From assembly GCA_020634515.1 (NCBI GenBank), contig JACKBL010000001.1, forward strand, positions 744,001-808,000: 64,000 nt of DNA, in the 5' to 3' direction. Position numbers and translations under genes: made by a program. How positions within the stretch are numbered: the first letter of the stretch is position 1; the number at the start of each line of letters is the position of its first letter. Below are positions 37,287-45,748 of the stretch, in pieces. The stretch is from Ardenticatenales bacterium (GTDB lineage Bacteria; Chloroflexota; Anaerolineae; Promineifilales; Promineifilaceae). The notes beneath the pieces were generated by a model. That model was not told where the DNA came from and did no database searches. It saw only the letters and a program-made list of their open reading frames with translations.

Positions 37287-38639
37287 ATGAAACAGCGAAA
37301 ATCTGCTCCTATCCTGACGACATTGGTGGCCTTGCTGGTTGTGGCGGCGGCGGTGGCCCTGGGCTGGCGGTTGGTGCGCGGCGACAACAGCCTGCTGCGC
37401 AACGTTAGCCTCAGCGCCCCACGCATCACGCCCAACGCCGACGGCGACACAGACGCCGTTCTCATTCAATATGAACTGTCGCGCAATGCGGTGGTTTCCA
37501 TCACCTTCCAGGACGCGGACGGGCAAATGTATCTTTTCCGCGACGAACGAGTACGCGGCGCGGGGGAGTACAGCGTCTACTTCAGCGGCGTGGTGGCGGG
37601 GTATACGCTGCCGGATGAGGTGGCGCAGGGCCAGATTTTGACGCGACTGCTGCGTGATGGGGTGTACACGTGGCGGATTGCGGCTACGGACATGCGCGGG
37701 CAGGTTGAGACGCAAACGGGTTCGCTGGAGATTGCCGACGCGGATACGGCGCTGCCGGAGATGCGCGCTTTTGAACTGGACCGCGCTCTGTTTACGCCGA
37801 ATCAGGATGGTATCGACGACCGCGTGCAAATTCAGTTTGTGCTGCAAAAGCAGGCGGATGTGCGCGTTTTCTTGCAGACGGCGGAAGGGGGCGAGATACC
37901 GATTGGCGAGTTGGAGCGAAATGTGCCGGCAGGAATGCCCGGACGACACGTGTATGACTACGAAGGGGGCGTGGACAACGGCGAAACGCCGCCGCCCGAT
38001 GGAACCTACTTGATCGTAGGGCTGGCCCAGGATGCCGAGGGGCAGCAAATGCGCGTGGAACAGCCCCTGACCATCCGCTACGGCGGCGTGCCGCGCGCGG
38101 ACATCGTGGCCCCGCCGGTGGGGCATCAGCTCCAGTTCAACGCCACCGCCGTGGCCTTGTGCGACACCCTCTATTTCACCCTGACCGTGGAAAATTACGG
38201 CACAACGCCCATCCGCACCACCGGTCCCGATTCAGGAACCGTCTACGACTCCGAGTGGAATTACAACACGCTGGGCTGGTTCACGGAATCGGGCGCGTGG
38301 CGCGTAGCCATTGGCTACGAAAACCAGTTGTCCGATTATCCCTATCGCTGGGCTGTTGGCGGGACTGATGCCCTGGAGACCATTGATGGCTACCCGTACC
38401 TGATGCCCGGCCAGCGGGCCGTGGTCACGGGAGGTATTCGCATGACCGGCCCGCTGGGGCAGCGCAATCCGCAGCCGATGTGGGCGGGTCTGATTCATGA
38501 GGATGTGGAGATTTCGGAGTTCAACAATCGCGTGGATACGCAGGCGATCTTGATCGATCTGCCCGATCCGGAGCATCGGGAGCCGTGCGCGCCCCGCGAT
38601 GTCCCGCATAAGGTGGAACCGGCGGCCACGATCCCTTGA
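37287..38639 (+). CDS. exported protein with two FlgD-type Ig-like domains
   Basis: This is a 450-residue membrane-anchored protein. It has a signal-anchor at about 9-27, then an FlgD_ig-like repeat beginning ITPNADGDTDAVLIQYELS (about 48-150) and a second beginning FTPNQDGIDDRVQIQFVLQ (about 168-270). The TPN-x-DG-x-xD opening is the family's Ca2+-binding-type loop. The C-terminal ~170 residues form a separate beta-rich region with WNYNTLGW and YPYRWAVGG. Such repeats are typical of surface or secreted structural proteins. A weak TAAACT ends 7 bases before the ATG, so a leaderless start is possible. Confidence 0.72.
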   Translation: MKQRKSAPILTTLVALLVVAAAVALGWRLVRGDNSLLRNVSLSAPRITPNADGDTDAVLIQYELSRNAVVSITFQDADGQMYLFRDERVRGAGEYSVYFSGVVAGYTLPDEVAQGQILTRLLRDGVYTWRIAATDMRGQVETQTGSLEIADADTALPEMRAFELDRALFTPNQDGIDDRVQIQFVLQKQADVRVFLQTAEGGEIPIGELERNVPAGMPGRHVYDYEGGVDNGETPPPDGTYLIVGLAQDAEGQQMRVEQPLTIRYGGVPRADIVAPPVGHQLQFNATAVALCDTLYFTLTVENYGTTPIRTTGPDSGTVYDSEWNYNTLGWFTESGAWRVAIGYENQLSDYPYRWAVGGTDALETIDGYPYLMPGQRAVVTGGIRMTGPLGQRNPQPMWAGLIHEDVEISEFNNRVDTQAILIDLPDPEHREPCAPRDVPHKVEPAATIP

Positions 38640-38703
38640 GGCGGATACCTTAGTCATTGTTGAGTAGATCGGTGGATTTCTGCCGGCACTTTCGCCCCCC
38701 TGA

Positions 38704-38709
38704 TATAAT
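38704..38709 (+). promoter_or_regulatory. candidate -10 box for the PhnD-like lipoprotein gene
   Basis: A perfect TATAAT lies 85 bases before the ATG. At the expected -35 distance there is no TTGACA; instead a TGCCGGCA palindrome occupies 38681-38688. Assigned from the -10 match and position. Confidence 0.4.
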
Positions 38710-38794
38710 GACCTGAATTTCGCTGTTGGGTGCGGGGTGGTGGTCCTCGCTAAACATTTCTTTTCCGCACAGTAGGTCAAATATCAAACCGCTC

Positions 38795-40000
38795 ATGAAA
38801 CATCGACATATCCTCATATTGCTGTTGTCTGGGTTGCTGCTCGCTGCCTGTGCCCCGCGCGTCGAATTGGTGGAAGTCACCCGCGAGGTGATGGAAACGC
38901 CTACGGCGGGGCCGACGGCGACCCTGGTTCCGCCGCGCATCGTCACGGAGCAGGTGGCTGTGACGCGGGTGGTAACGGAGACGGTGATGGAGGTGATGGA
39001 AGTGACGCCGCCGCCGCCAGGGAGCGCGGAACGTCCCGTTTTGCTGCTCTTCCCGCCGACTTACGCGGAGGGCATCATTAACGGGCGCAGCCAGGCATTG
39101 GTGCAAGCGCTGGTGGCGACGACGGGGATGCAGTTTGAGGCGCGGATTCCGGAAAGTATGGCGGCGACGGTCGATTTGTTGTGCGCGGAAGGGGATCGGG
39201 CGGTGGCGTTTTTGCCGGCACTTCCTACCGTATGGGCGCAGCAGCAGTGCGGCGCGCAGCCGGGTCTGGTGGGCGAACGATTTGATTTTTCGTGGCATGC
39301 CGGCATGTTCGTCATCCCCGCCGGCCAATCCATCACCACCCTCGCCGACCTCGAAGGCAAACGCTGGGGCATTCCCGGCGATCAGGCCGTCGCCAACTAC
39401 CAGATAGCCGCCGCCCAACTGCAAGAGATGGGTATCACGCCCGGCGAAATTATCACCTACCAGGGTGACAGCAACGCCCTGTTGGGCCTGCTAAATGGCG
39501 AAGTAGACTTCGTCACCGCCTCTTACAATCCGCCCCTCATGCCCTACGAAGAGCGCTTGTGGCAGTACGGCGTGGATCGGCCCGAAGTATGGCGGCAGTT
39601 GGGGATTCCTCCCAGCCGCCACCCCATTGGCTACATCGAAGTTATCTATGGCGGCCCGGAAAACGGTGGCTATCGCGTTCGAGATGCCCGCGCCGCCCTC
39701 TTTGACATTCGCCCAGAGATTTTCGACGTGACGCGCATCCTCGCTCTCACGCCGCCCATCCCCAACGGCGCGCTTGTATTCGGCGGCGACCTGCCCTATG
39801 GTTTGGCCGTGCAAATGATGCAGGCCGTTTTGGATTTTGGCGCGTCGGACGCCTGCGCCCAATCCATTTGCTCCCCGGACTTCTACAACTGGTCGGGTAT
39901 CGCTCCCGCCGACAACGCCGCCTACGCTCCTGTGCGCGACCTGCTGCAAACGCAGCAACTAGACGCCGCTGCCGTGTACGCCGCGGATGTGGAGTGGTAA
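38795..40000 (+). CDS. PhnD-like ABC transporter substrate-binding lipoprotein
   Basis: This is a 401-residue lipoprotein. The lipobox is LLAAC with the lipidated Cys19. It is followed by a flexible spacer with coiled repeats (EVTREVMETPTAG, VAVTRVVTETVMEVMEV) common in Chloroflexota solute-binding proteins. Residues ~85-400 form a periplasmic-binding fold of the phosphate/phosphonate (PhnD/SsuA-like) type: LADLEGKRWGIPGDQAVANYQIAAAQLQEMG and NALLGLLNGEVDFVTASYNP. No permease or ATPase gene is adjacent, so the transporter partner is elsewhere or the protein is a sensor. Ligand unknown. Confidence 0.75.
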   Translation: MKHRHILILLLSGLLLAACAPRVELVEVTREVMETPTAGPTATLVPPRIVTEQVAVTRVVTETVMEVMEVTPPPPGSAERPVLLLFPPTYAEGIINGRSQALVQALVATTGMQFEARIPESMAATVDLLCAEGDRAVAFLPALPTVWAQQQCGAQPGLVGERFDFSWHAGMFVIPAGQSITTLADLEGKRWGIPGDQAVANYQIAAAQLQEMGITPGEIITYQGDSNALLGLLNGEVDFVTASYNPPLMPYEERLWQYGVDRPEVWRQLGIPPSRHPIGYIEVIYGGPENGGYRVRDARAALFDIRPEIFDVTRILALTPPIPNGALVFGGDLPYGLAVQMMQAVLDFGASDACAQSICSPDFYNWSGIAPADNAAYAPVRDLLQTQQLDAAAVYAADVEW

Positions 40001-40004
40001 ACGT

Positions 40005-40039
40005 CATCTTCCCGGAAGCTGAGAGCTTCCGGGAAGATG
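40005..40039. terminator. 16-bp perfect hairpin after the lipoprotein gene
   Basis: CATCTTCCCGGAAGCT and AGCTTCCGGGAAGATG pair fully around a 3-base loop, starting 5 bases after the stop. There is no T-run, and it is the most compact member of the CTTCCCGGAAGC repeat family (4337, 18937, 26955). It may end transcription or protect the 3' end. Confidence 0.6.
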
Positions 40040-40051
40040 TAGCTGGTATTT

Positions 40052-40993
40052 ATGCTTGATATTGCCGTCATCATCGTCAGTTGGAACGTGCGCGACTATC
40101 TCGCGGGCTGCCTCACCTCCTTGTACGCCGACCTGGGGCGTAGCAACCTGGTGGGCGAAGTGTGGGTGGTGGATAATGGCTCCACGGATGGCACGCAGGC
40201 GTTGTTGACCGACCTATATCCCCAGGCGCACCTGCTGCAAAATCAGAAAAACGTTGGTTTTGGGGTGGCAAATAACCAGGGGATGCAAGCGGCGCTGGCG
40301 CAAACGGAAGGAATTCGTTACTTTCTGCTCCTCAACCCGGATACGTTGGTGCGCCCGTATGCGTTGAAGCACCTGGCGGCTTGCCTGGATGCGCGCCCGG
40401 AAACGGGGCTGGCCGGTCCGCATCTGGTCTACGGGGATGGCCGGTTTCAGCACAGCGCGTTCGCTTTTCCCGGACTGGCGCAGTTGACGTTCGATCTGTG
40501 GCCGGTTCCGGGGCGTTGGTATGAAAGCCGCCTGAACGGGCGCTATCCGCGCCGCTATTTTCATGGGCGACGCACGCCGTTTGCGGTCGATTTTGTGCTG
40601 GGGGCGGCGATGATGGTGCGCCGCGATGTGGCGGAATCAACGGGGGGATTTGACGAGTCGTTTTACATGTATTGTGAGGAGATTGATTGGTGCTGGCGTA
40701 TTCGGGAGGCGGGGTGGTCAATTGATACGGTTCCCCAGGCGCAGATTGTGCATTTTGGTGGGGAGAGTACGAAGCAAGTGCCGGCAAATTCCATCCTCAA
40801 TCTCTGGCGCAGCCGTGCCCAACTGTACCAGAAGCATCACAGCAAACCCACCTTATGGCTCTCCAGCCAGTTGGCCCAGCGTGGCCTGAGCCGCAAGGCG
40901 CGCCGCGCCGGCGACCCGCGTCTGCGCCAGGCATACAACGAATCCGCCGCCATCTGGCGCGACGCCCGCCGCAAAATCGCCGAGAAAAAATAA
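40052..40993 (+). CDS. family 2 glycosyltransferase (rhamnosyltransferase-like)
   Basis: This 313-residue GT-A enzyme probably adds a sugar to a surface polysaccharide or lipid. It opens IAVIIVSWNVRDYLAGCLTSL, with the nucleotide-sugar Asp in VVDNGSTDGT, NVGFGVANNQG, and the LLNPDTLV motif in place of DXD. Further on come GAAMMVRRDVAESTGGFDESFYMYCEEIDWCWRIREAGW and a basic C-terminal tail. These are typical of the WbbL/rhamnosyltransferase branch. It is followed 10 bases later by a second GT2 gene. Confidence 0.9.
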   Translation: MLDIAVIIVSWNVRDYLAGCLTSLYADLGRSNLVGEVWVVDNGSTDGTQALLTDLYPQAHLLQNQKNVGFGVANNQGMQAALAQTEGIRYFLLLNPDTLVRPYALKHLAACLDARPETGLAGPHLVYGDGRFQHSAFAFPGLAQLTFDLWPVPGRWYESRLNGRYPRRYFHGRRTPFAVDFVLGAAMMVRRDVAESTGGFDESFYMYCEEIDWCWRIREAGWSIDTVPQAQIVHFGGESTKQVPANSILNLWRSRAQLYQKHHSKPTLWLSSQLAQRGLSRKARRAGDPRLRQAYNESAAIWRDARRKIAEKK

Positions 40994-41003
40994 GGAGCCA
41001 GAC

Positions 41004-41744
41004 GTGGCGCTGACCGCCGTCATTCTCACGCTCAATGAAGCCGAGCATATTGTCGCCTGCATCGACAGCCTCCGTTGGGCGGATCGCATCCTCGTGTTCG
41101 ATTCCTACAGCCAGGATGACACACCCGCGCTGGCGCGGGCGGCGGGCGCGGATGTGCGGCAGCACGCCTTCGCCAACTATGCCGCGCAGCGGAACGCCGC
41201 TCTGGATGCCGTGCAAACGGATTGGGTCTTCTTCGTGGATGCGGATGAGCGGGGCACGCCCGCGCTTGCCGCGGAAATTGGCCGCGTGACGCGGGAACGG
41301 GCGGAGGCGGGCTGGTATGTTCCGCGACACAATTATATTTTTGGCAAACTCACAAAGGGGGCGGGCTGGTTCCCGGATTATCAATTGCGCCTGTTTCGGC
41401 ACGGGCGTGTGCGCTACGAGCGTCCGGTGCATGAGGTGGCCGTGGTGGATGGGGCTATTGGCTATCTGGCGCAGCCGCTGCTGCATTACAATTACCGCGA
41501 TCCGGCCCATTTTCATGAGAAGCAGCGGAAGTATGTTGTTTTTGATGCCGGCATCTTACAGCAACAAGGCATCGTCCCCCACATCTACACCCCCATCACC
41601 CAACCCCTGCGCCAGTTCTGGTGGCGCTTCGTCACCCTTCACGGCTACCGCGACGGCCTGCACGGTTTGCGCCTCAGCCTGTACCTGGCCTACTACGAAT
41701 GGCTGAAATACCGCCAATTACGACGGATAACGGCCAGCGCGTGA
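41004..41744 (+). CDS. family 2 glycosyltransferase (WaaE/KdtX-like)
   Basis: This 246-residue GT2 has ALTAVILTLNEAEHIVACIDSL at the start, the nucleotide-binding Asp in VFDSYSQDDT and the metal motif VDADE in WVFFVDADERG. It continues with FGKLTKGAGWFPDYQLRLFRHGRVRYE and PVHEV. This layout is that of the LPS core GT WaaE/KdtX and relatives. The start is GTG with an AAGGAG site; it is coupled to the preceding GT. Together they likely act on one cell-surface glycan. Confidence 0.88.
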   Translation: MALTAVILTLNEAEHIVACIDSLRWADRILVFDSYSQDDTPALARAAGADVRQHAFANYAAQRNAALDAVQTDWVFFVDADERGTPALAAEIGRVTRERAEAGWYVPRHNYIFGKLTKGAGWFPDYQLRLFRHGRVRYERPVHEVAVVDGAIGYLAQPLLHYNYRDPAHFHEKQRKYVVFDAGILQQQGIVPHIYTPITQPLRQFWWRFVTLHGYRDGLHGLRLSLYLAYYEWLKYRQLRRITASA

Positions 41745-41757
41745 CGGATAACGGGAT

Positions 41758-41994
41758 TCAGGCCACCATATGCGGCTGATTGGGGGCGGGGAGAACCACC
41801 CAGTCCAGCGTTTGTACCCGCAGCAGCAGCTCGCGCACCTGCTGGTTGGGCAGCATCACCAGCACATGCCGCCCCGCCTCATCCGTCCATTGCCGCCCCT
41901 GACCCACGGGCAGCCATGTGTCCTCTAGTAAGACCCGTCGCACCTGCACGGCCCCATTGGACATAAACTTGCATTCAACACTAATCGCTTTCAC
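41758..41994 (-). CDS. small hypothetical protein, 78 aa
   Basis: No family was recognised. The sequence is an all-beta-looking soluble protein (SVECKFMSNGAVQVRRVLLEDTWLPVGQG, HVLVMLPNQQVRELLLRVQTLDWVVL). It is the last gene of the minus-strand run starting with the toxin-antitoxin pair (21-base gap to the antitoxin stop) and lies tail-to-tail with the GT2 gene. It could be a third component of the toxin-antitoxin locus, but nothing in the sequence shows that. Confidence 0.55.
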   Translation of the reverse strand: MKAISVECKFMSNGAVQVRRVLLEDTWLPVGQGRQWTDEAGRHVLVMLPNQQVRELLLRVQTLDWVVLPAPNQPHMVA

Positions 41995-42015
41995 GGAACA
42001 GGCCCTTTTACTTGG

Positions 42016-42288
42016 TCAAGGCGTCTCTTTGAGTTGCCCATCAACATACTTGTGCAATATGCTGGCGATGAGGGTCTGATAGGGTAGCCCTTCCGCCAGC
42101 GCCCGTTTTTGCAAAGCTACAAGGTCACGACTGGAAATGCGAATGTTGATTCGCTTATCCTTCTTGAACGTTGCGGCGGCATATTGGCGATGCTCTTCCA
42201 ATTCCCTGTCAAGATCGACAACAGATTTGAGCGCGCCATGCTCAAATGCTTCCAGAATCTCTCGCTCTTCTTCGTCTAACTGAATCAT
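42016..42288 (-). CDS. antitoxin of a BrnT/CopG-type toxin-antitoxin pair
   Basis: This is a 90-residue protein. The acidic N-terminal half (MIQLDEEEREILEAFEHG) probably wraps the toxin. The C-terminal half KDKRINIRISSRDLVALQKRALAEGLPYQTLIASILHKYVDG has the ribbon-helix-helix DNA-binding pattern of CopG/BrnA-like antitoxins. It overlaps the toxin stop by 4 bases (ATGA), so it is translationally coupled. The toxin-first order is the usual one for BrnTA. It is likely to autoregulate its own operon. Confidence 0.78.
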   Translation of the reverse strand: MIQLDEEEREILEAFEHGALKSVVDLDRELEEHRQYAAATFKKDKRINIRISSRDLVALQKRALAEGLPYQTLIASILHKYVDGQLKETP

Positions 42289-42563
42289 GTTTGCCTTCCC
42301 ACGTATTTTTTTGTTGCCTTTCGACTGGGAATAATCGTCTTGAGAAAAATCTCCGTTTCTAATTCAACATACGGAACCAAATAGGCGTAACCGTCAACGA
42401 TAATGACGGAAATCTTCTGACCCGGATACCGGTCCTGGTTCGGGTGGTCAAAAACGTCTACTTCGTCGCCATTTGCAATGTGAAATACTATTTCCTCGAA
42501 TGAGATACCGCGTTGGCTTTTTAGAATCTCATTCTTGTCGGGATGCCAATTGTAGTATTTCAT
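42285..42563 (-). CDS. BrnT-like ribonuclease toxin
   Basis: This 92-residue protein has the BrnT shape: YNWHPDKNEILKSQRGISFEEIVFHIANGDEVDVFDHPNQDRYPGQKISVIIVDGYAYLVPYVE...IFLKTIIPSRKATKKY. The WHPDKN...GISFEE opening and the C-terminal IIPSRKATK are what BrnT ribonuclease toxins show (W-DP-KN, S-R-A-x-R-E-R). The ATG at 42563 is preferred over the frame's earlier Met, which lies within an unrelated stretch. If active, it would cleave RNA and slow growth. Confidence 0.72.
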   Translation of the reverse strand: MKYYNWHPDKNEILKSQRGISFEEIVFHIANGDEVDVFDHPNQDRYPGQKISVIIVDGYAYLVPYVELETEIFLKTIIPSRKATKKYVGRQT

Positions 42564-42640
42564 GAGCGAATAGTAGCACAATGTACATCTGATGTCATCA
42601 GATAGGGACAAAAGTCTTGCCGAAAACGCTTTTCATCGCG

Positions 42641-43945
42641 CTATTGCAAGGCAAGTTGGGGGAGGATGAAGCGGAAAAGGGCGAGGAGGTCGAGGCCGCA
42701 GAGGCCCAGGGCGAGGAGGGCGGGCAGGAGGAAGGCGGTAGGGGGCCAGCGGCGGCGCAGGGGAGTGAGCCAGGCGGCGGCGCCGATGGTCACGGCGATG
42801 GCGATGGGGATGAGGGCGGAGAAGAGGTAGCGCCCCTGGGGTTGGACGAAAGTGACGTTGTAGCCGAGGAAGAGGGCGGCGCTGAGGAGGAATATGCCCC
42901 AAAGGAGGAGGGCGGCGGCGCGGGGGAGGCGGGGGCGGTGCGGGCTGCGCCAGGAAAAGAGCCAGCCACCAACGGTCAGGCCGCCGCCCAGGAGGAGGAT
43001 GCGGTAGACCCATGCCGGCATTGGCACGCCCATCCACCCAAATTGCCCCCAGAAACTCTGAAAGGTGGTGCGCAGGAGGGTGGTGAGGGTATAGCGCCAG
43101 CCATACTGCCGCACCCACTCGTCGGTGCGTGGCTGCCCGACGACGACGCGGTTATGGGCGGCGGCTCCCAGCAGGTCGAATCCGCCATAGATGACCAGGT
43201 TTCGTCCCCACCAGAGCGCGCCGAGGAGAAATGCCGGCACAAACACCCCCACCCCCGCGCGCCACAAACCACGCCAATCCCCCCAACAACGCCACAACAA
43301 CGTCAGCCCGGCGATAGGAGCCATCATATACGTCGTCGCCTTCGTCACAAACCCTGACCCCAACAACAGCCCCAGCAGCGTCCAGGTGCGCCACCCCACC
43401 TCGTCCTGAGAGGCCACAACCCGCAGCAGCACAAGCAGCATCGCCGCCACCAGCAGTTCCGCCAGGTTGTCATTGTTCACGGCAGCCATCATGGCCACAT
43501 GCTGCGGCAAAAAAGCCACAAACGCCGCCACCGCCGGCGGCAACCAACCGTGCCCCGGAAAAAGCCGCGTGGCAATGACGAACGCCAGTGCCACCACCCC
43601 CGCGCCCAGCAGTACCGACACCAGCCGCATCGCCAGCAGCGAGCCGCCGCTTAGCAGGTAGACGGGCAGTTGCAGCAGGTAATACAGCGGCGGCTGATGA
43701 TCTTCGTACGTGAAGGAGGTAACGCTATATTCCGGCGCGAAAAGGGCGTCAATAACCTGGCTTTGATAGGCCTGATCGTAATCGCCGGGGGCGATAACGG
43801 GTAGATGCCCCGCCGCCAACTGGCGCACATAGTTGTAGTGGGCGGGTTCATCCGGCGACTGCCAGGGCGGCGTATAGATAGCGTAGAGGACGCCAATGCC
43901 CAAGTAGGCAGCCAAAATCAGCGGCAGCCACAGCTTTTGTCGCAT
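42641..43945 (-). CDS. multi-pass membrane protein, DUF2142/GT39-like
   Basis: This 434-residue protein has about ten predicted helices. After the first helix, TPPWQSPDEPAHYNYVRQLAAG is the conserved DUF2142 opening, with the Asp-Glu pair that in GT-C glycosyltransferases (PMT, ArnT) sits at the active site in the first external loop. EYSVTSFTYEDHQPPLYYLLQLPVYLL is a second family motif (H-x-P-x-x-Y). A lipid-linked sugar donor is likely but not shown. It follows metG on the same strand with a 9-base gap. Confidence 0.82.
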   Translation of the reverse strand: MRQKLWLPLILAAYLGIGVLYAIYTPPWQSPDEPAHYNYVRQLAAGHLPVIAPGDYDQAYQSQVIDALFAPEYSVTSFTYEDHQPPLYYLLQLPVYLLSGGSLLAMRLVSVLLGAGVVALAFVIATRLFPGHGWLPPAVAAFVAFLPQHVAMMAAVNNDNLAELLVAAMLLVLLRVVASQDEVGWRTWTLLGLLLGSGFVTKATTYMMAPIAGLTLLWRCWGDWRGLWRAGVGVFVPAFLLGALWWGRNLVIYGGFDLLGAAAHNRVVVGQPRTDEWVRQYGWRYTLTTLLRTTFQSFWGQFGWMGVPMPAWVYRILLLGGGLTVGGWLFSWRSPHRPRLPRAAALLLWGIFLLSAALFLGYNVTFVQPQGRYLFSALIPIAIAVTIGAAAWLTPLRRRWPPTAFLLPALLALGLCGLDLLALFRFILPQLALQ

Positions 43946-43954
43946 GGAAGTGCC

Positions 43955-45748
43955 TTATCGTCCCAGGCGGGCCAATTCGTCGGCGACAACATCCGCCTCC
44001 AACTTCTTGAAGAGCGGGGCGGGCGGGGGGAGTTGACGTCCGGCGGGAATTTCCGCACGCTGCCAGCGTCCTACCGCGCCCTGGTCGTCGTAGGTGAGGG
44101 CGGTATGGTCGCCGCGCCCTTCGTGGTACGTCGCAACTTTCCCTACGCCAAACAGTTGACCCGGCTCACCCAGATAGGCGTGCAGGCGTTCACTCGTAAA
44201 CGGCGTCACGGGGGCAAACAGTACCTTTAGACCGTTGATGGCTTGCAAGGCCGTGTACAGGGAGCGCGCCGTGGATGGACGGTCCGTTTTGGCCGTGGTC
44301 CAGGGGCTGGTTTCCTCCAGATACTGATTGACGCGGGTTGCCAGGGCCATGGCTTCCTTCATGGCCGCGCGGAACTTGCAGCCATCGTACAAGTCGCCAA
44401 TGGCGGCGAATCCCGCGTCTATTTCCGCCAGCAGGTCCGTTTCCCGCGCCGTCACGGGACCGGGATCGGGCACGATGCCCTTGAAGTAGCGGCGCGTCAT
44501 GCTGAGGACGCGGTTGACCAGGTTGCCCCAGTTGGCGACCAGTTCGGCGTTGTTGCGTTCCACGTACCCTTCCCAACTCCAGTCGGAGTCGCGGGTTTCC
44601 GGCATGACCACGGTGAGGTAGTAGCGCAGCGGATCGGGGTCGTGGCGCGTGAGGGCGTCCAGCATCCACACGCCCCAATTGTGGCTGCCGCTTATTTTGC
44701 GCCCCTCCATGTTCATGAACTCGTTGGCGGGCACATCGTAAGGCAGATTCAGCCGTTTGCTTTCGTCTGTTTCGTAAAGGCGTTTTGCGCCCAGCAGTTG
44801 CGCCGGCCAGATAATGGCATGGAACGGGATGTTGTCCTTGCCCACGAAGTAGACGGTACGCGCGGCGGGATTGTACCACCAGTTTTTCCATGCTTCTGGC
44901 TGCCCGTTGTTTTTGGCCCACTCAATGCTGGCGGAGAGGTAGCCGATCACGGCTTCAAACCAGACGTAGAGGACTTTGCCTTCCCAGCCAGGCATGGGTA
45001 CTTCGATGCCCCAATCCATGTCGCGGGTGATGGCACGCCCGTGCAGCCCTTCGTTGAGGATGAGATTGCGGGCGAAGTTGATTACCTGGGGACGCCAATG
45101 CTCCTTGTCGTCTTGGATCCAATCTGCCAGTCCATCCTGGGCCAGTTTCTCCAGGTCAAGGAAATAATGCTCCGTATCGCGCAATTCCAGGGCCGTGTCG
45201 TCCTGTTTACTGCGTGGGTTGACCAGTTCGCTGGCACTCTGGAAGAGGGTGTTGCAGTTGTCGCACTGGTCGCCGCGGGCGCGGGTGTAGCCGCAGTTGG
45301 GGCAGGTTCCTTCCACGTAGCGGTCGGGGAGGAATTTGTTGCTGGTGGGCGAGTACATCTGCGCCGTTATCTGGCGGTAGAGATAGCCGTTGTGCAGCAG
45401 GGCGAGGAAGATGTCTTGGGAGACCTGGTAGTGGTTGTCTGTGTCGGTATGTGTGAATAGGTCGTAGTGGAGGCCAAGCTGCATGAATAGTTGCAGGAAG
45501 CGTTGATGGTAGTATTGGAACACCTCCTGCGCGGTTTTGCCTTGCTCTTCCGCTTTGACGGTGACGGGCGTGCCGTGGCTATCGGAACCGGAGACCATGA
45601 GGACAAGGTTGCCACGCAGACGATGATAACGGGCATAGATGTCTGCCGGCAAATACGACCCCGTTACGTTTCCTTGATGAATGTCTGCGTTGGCGTAGGG
45701 CCACGCTACACAGACGAGAATGTGTTCAGGTTGGTTGAGTGTACTCAC
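43955..45748 (-). CDS. metG: methionyl-tRNA synthetase
   Basis: This 597-residue class I synthetase charges tRNA(Met). The HIGH equivalent is IHQGN (about 23-27) after PYANAD. A zinc knuckle is visible as CPNC (149-152) and CDNC (162-165). The KMSKS equivalent is KISGS (351-355), a divergent but recognisable form with the catalytic first Lys kept. The anticodon-binding helical domain follows (DPLRYYLTVVMPE, NWGNLVNRVLS). No C-terminal EMAP/Arc1p-type dimerisation domain is present. Its start overlaps the stop of the acidic-tail protein by 4 bases. Confidence 0.93.
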   Translation of the reverse strand: MSTLNQPEHILVCVAWPYANADIHQGNVTGSYLPADIYARYHRLRGNLVLMVSGSDSHGTPVTVKAEEQGKTAQEVFQYYHQRFLQLFMQLGLHYDLFTHTDTDNHYQVSQDIFLALLHNGYLYRQITAQMYSPTSNKFLPDRYVEGTCPNCGYTRARGDQCDNCNTLFQSASELVNPRSKQDDTALELRDTEHYFLDLEKLAQDGLADWIQDDKEHWRPQVINFARNLILNEGLHGRAITRDMDWGIEVPMPGWEGKVLYVWFEAVIGYLSASIEWAKNNGQPEAWKNWWYNPAARTVYFVGKDNIPFHAIIWPAQLLGAKRLYETDESKRLNLPYDVPANEFMNMEGRKISGSHNWGVWMLDALTRHDPDPLRYYLTVVMPETRDSDWSWEGYVERNNAELVANWGNLVNRVLSMTRRYFKGIVPDPGPVTARETDLLAEIDAGFAAIGDLYDGCKFRAAMKEAMALATRVNQYLEETSPWTTAKTDRPSTARSLYTALQAINGLKVLFAPVTPFTSERLHAYLGEPGQLFGVGKVATYHEGRGDHTALTYDDQGAVGRWQRAEIPAGRQLPPPAPLFKKLEADVVADELARLGR

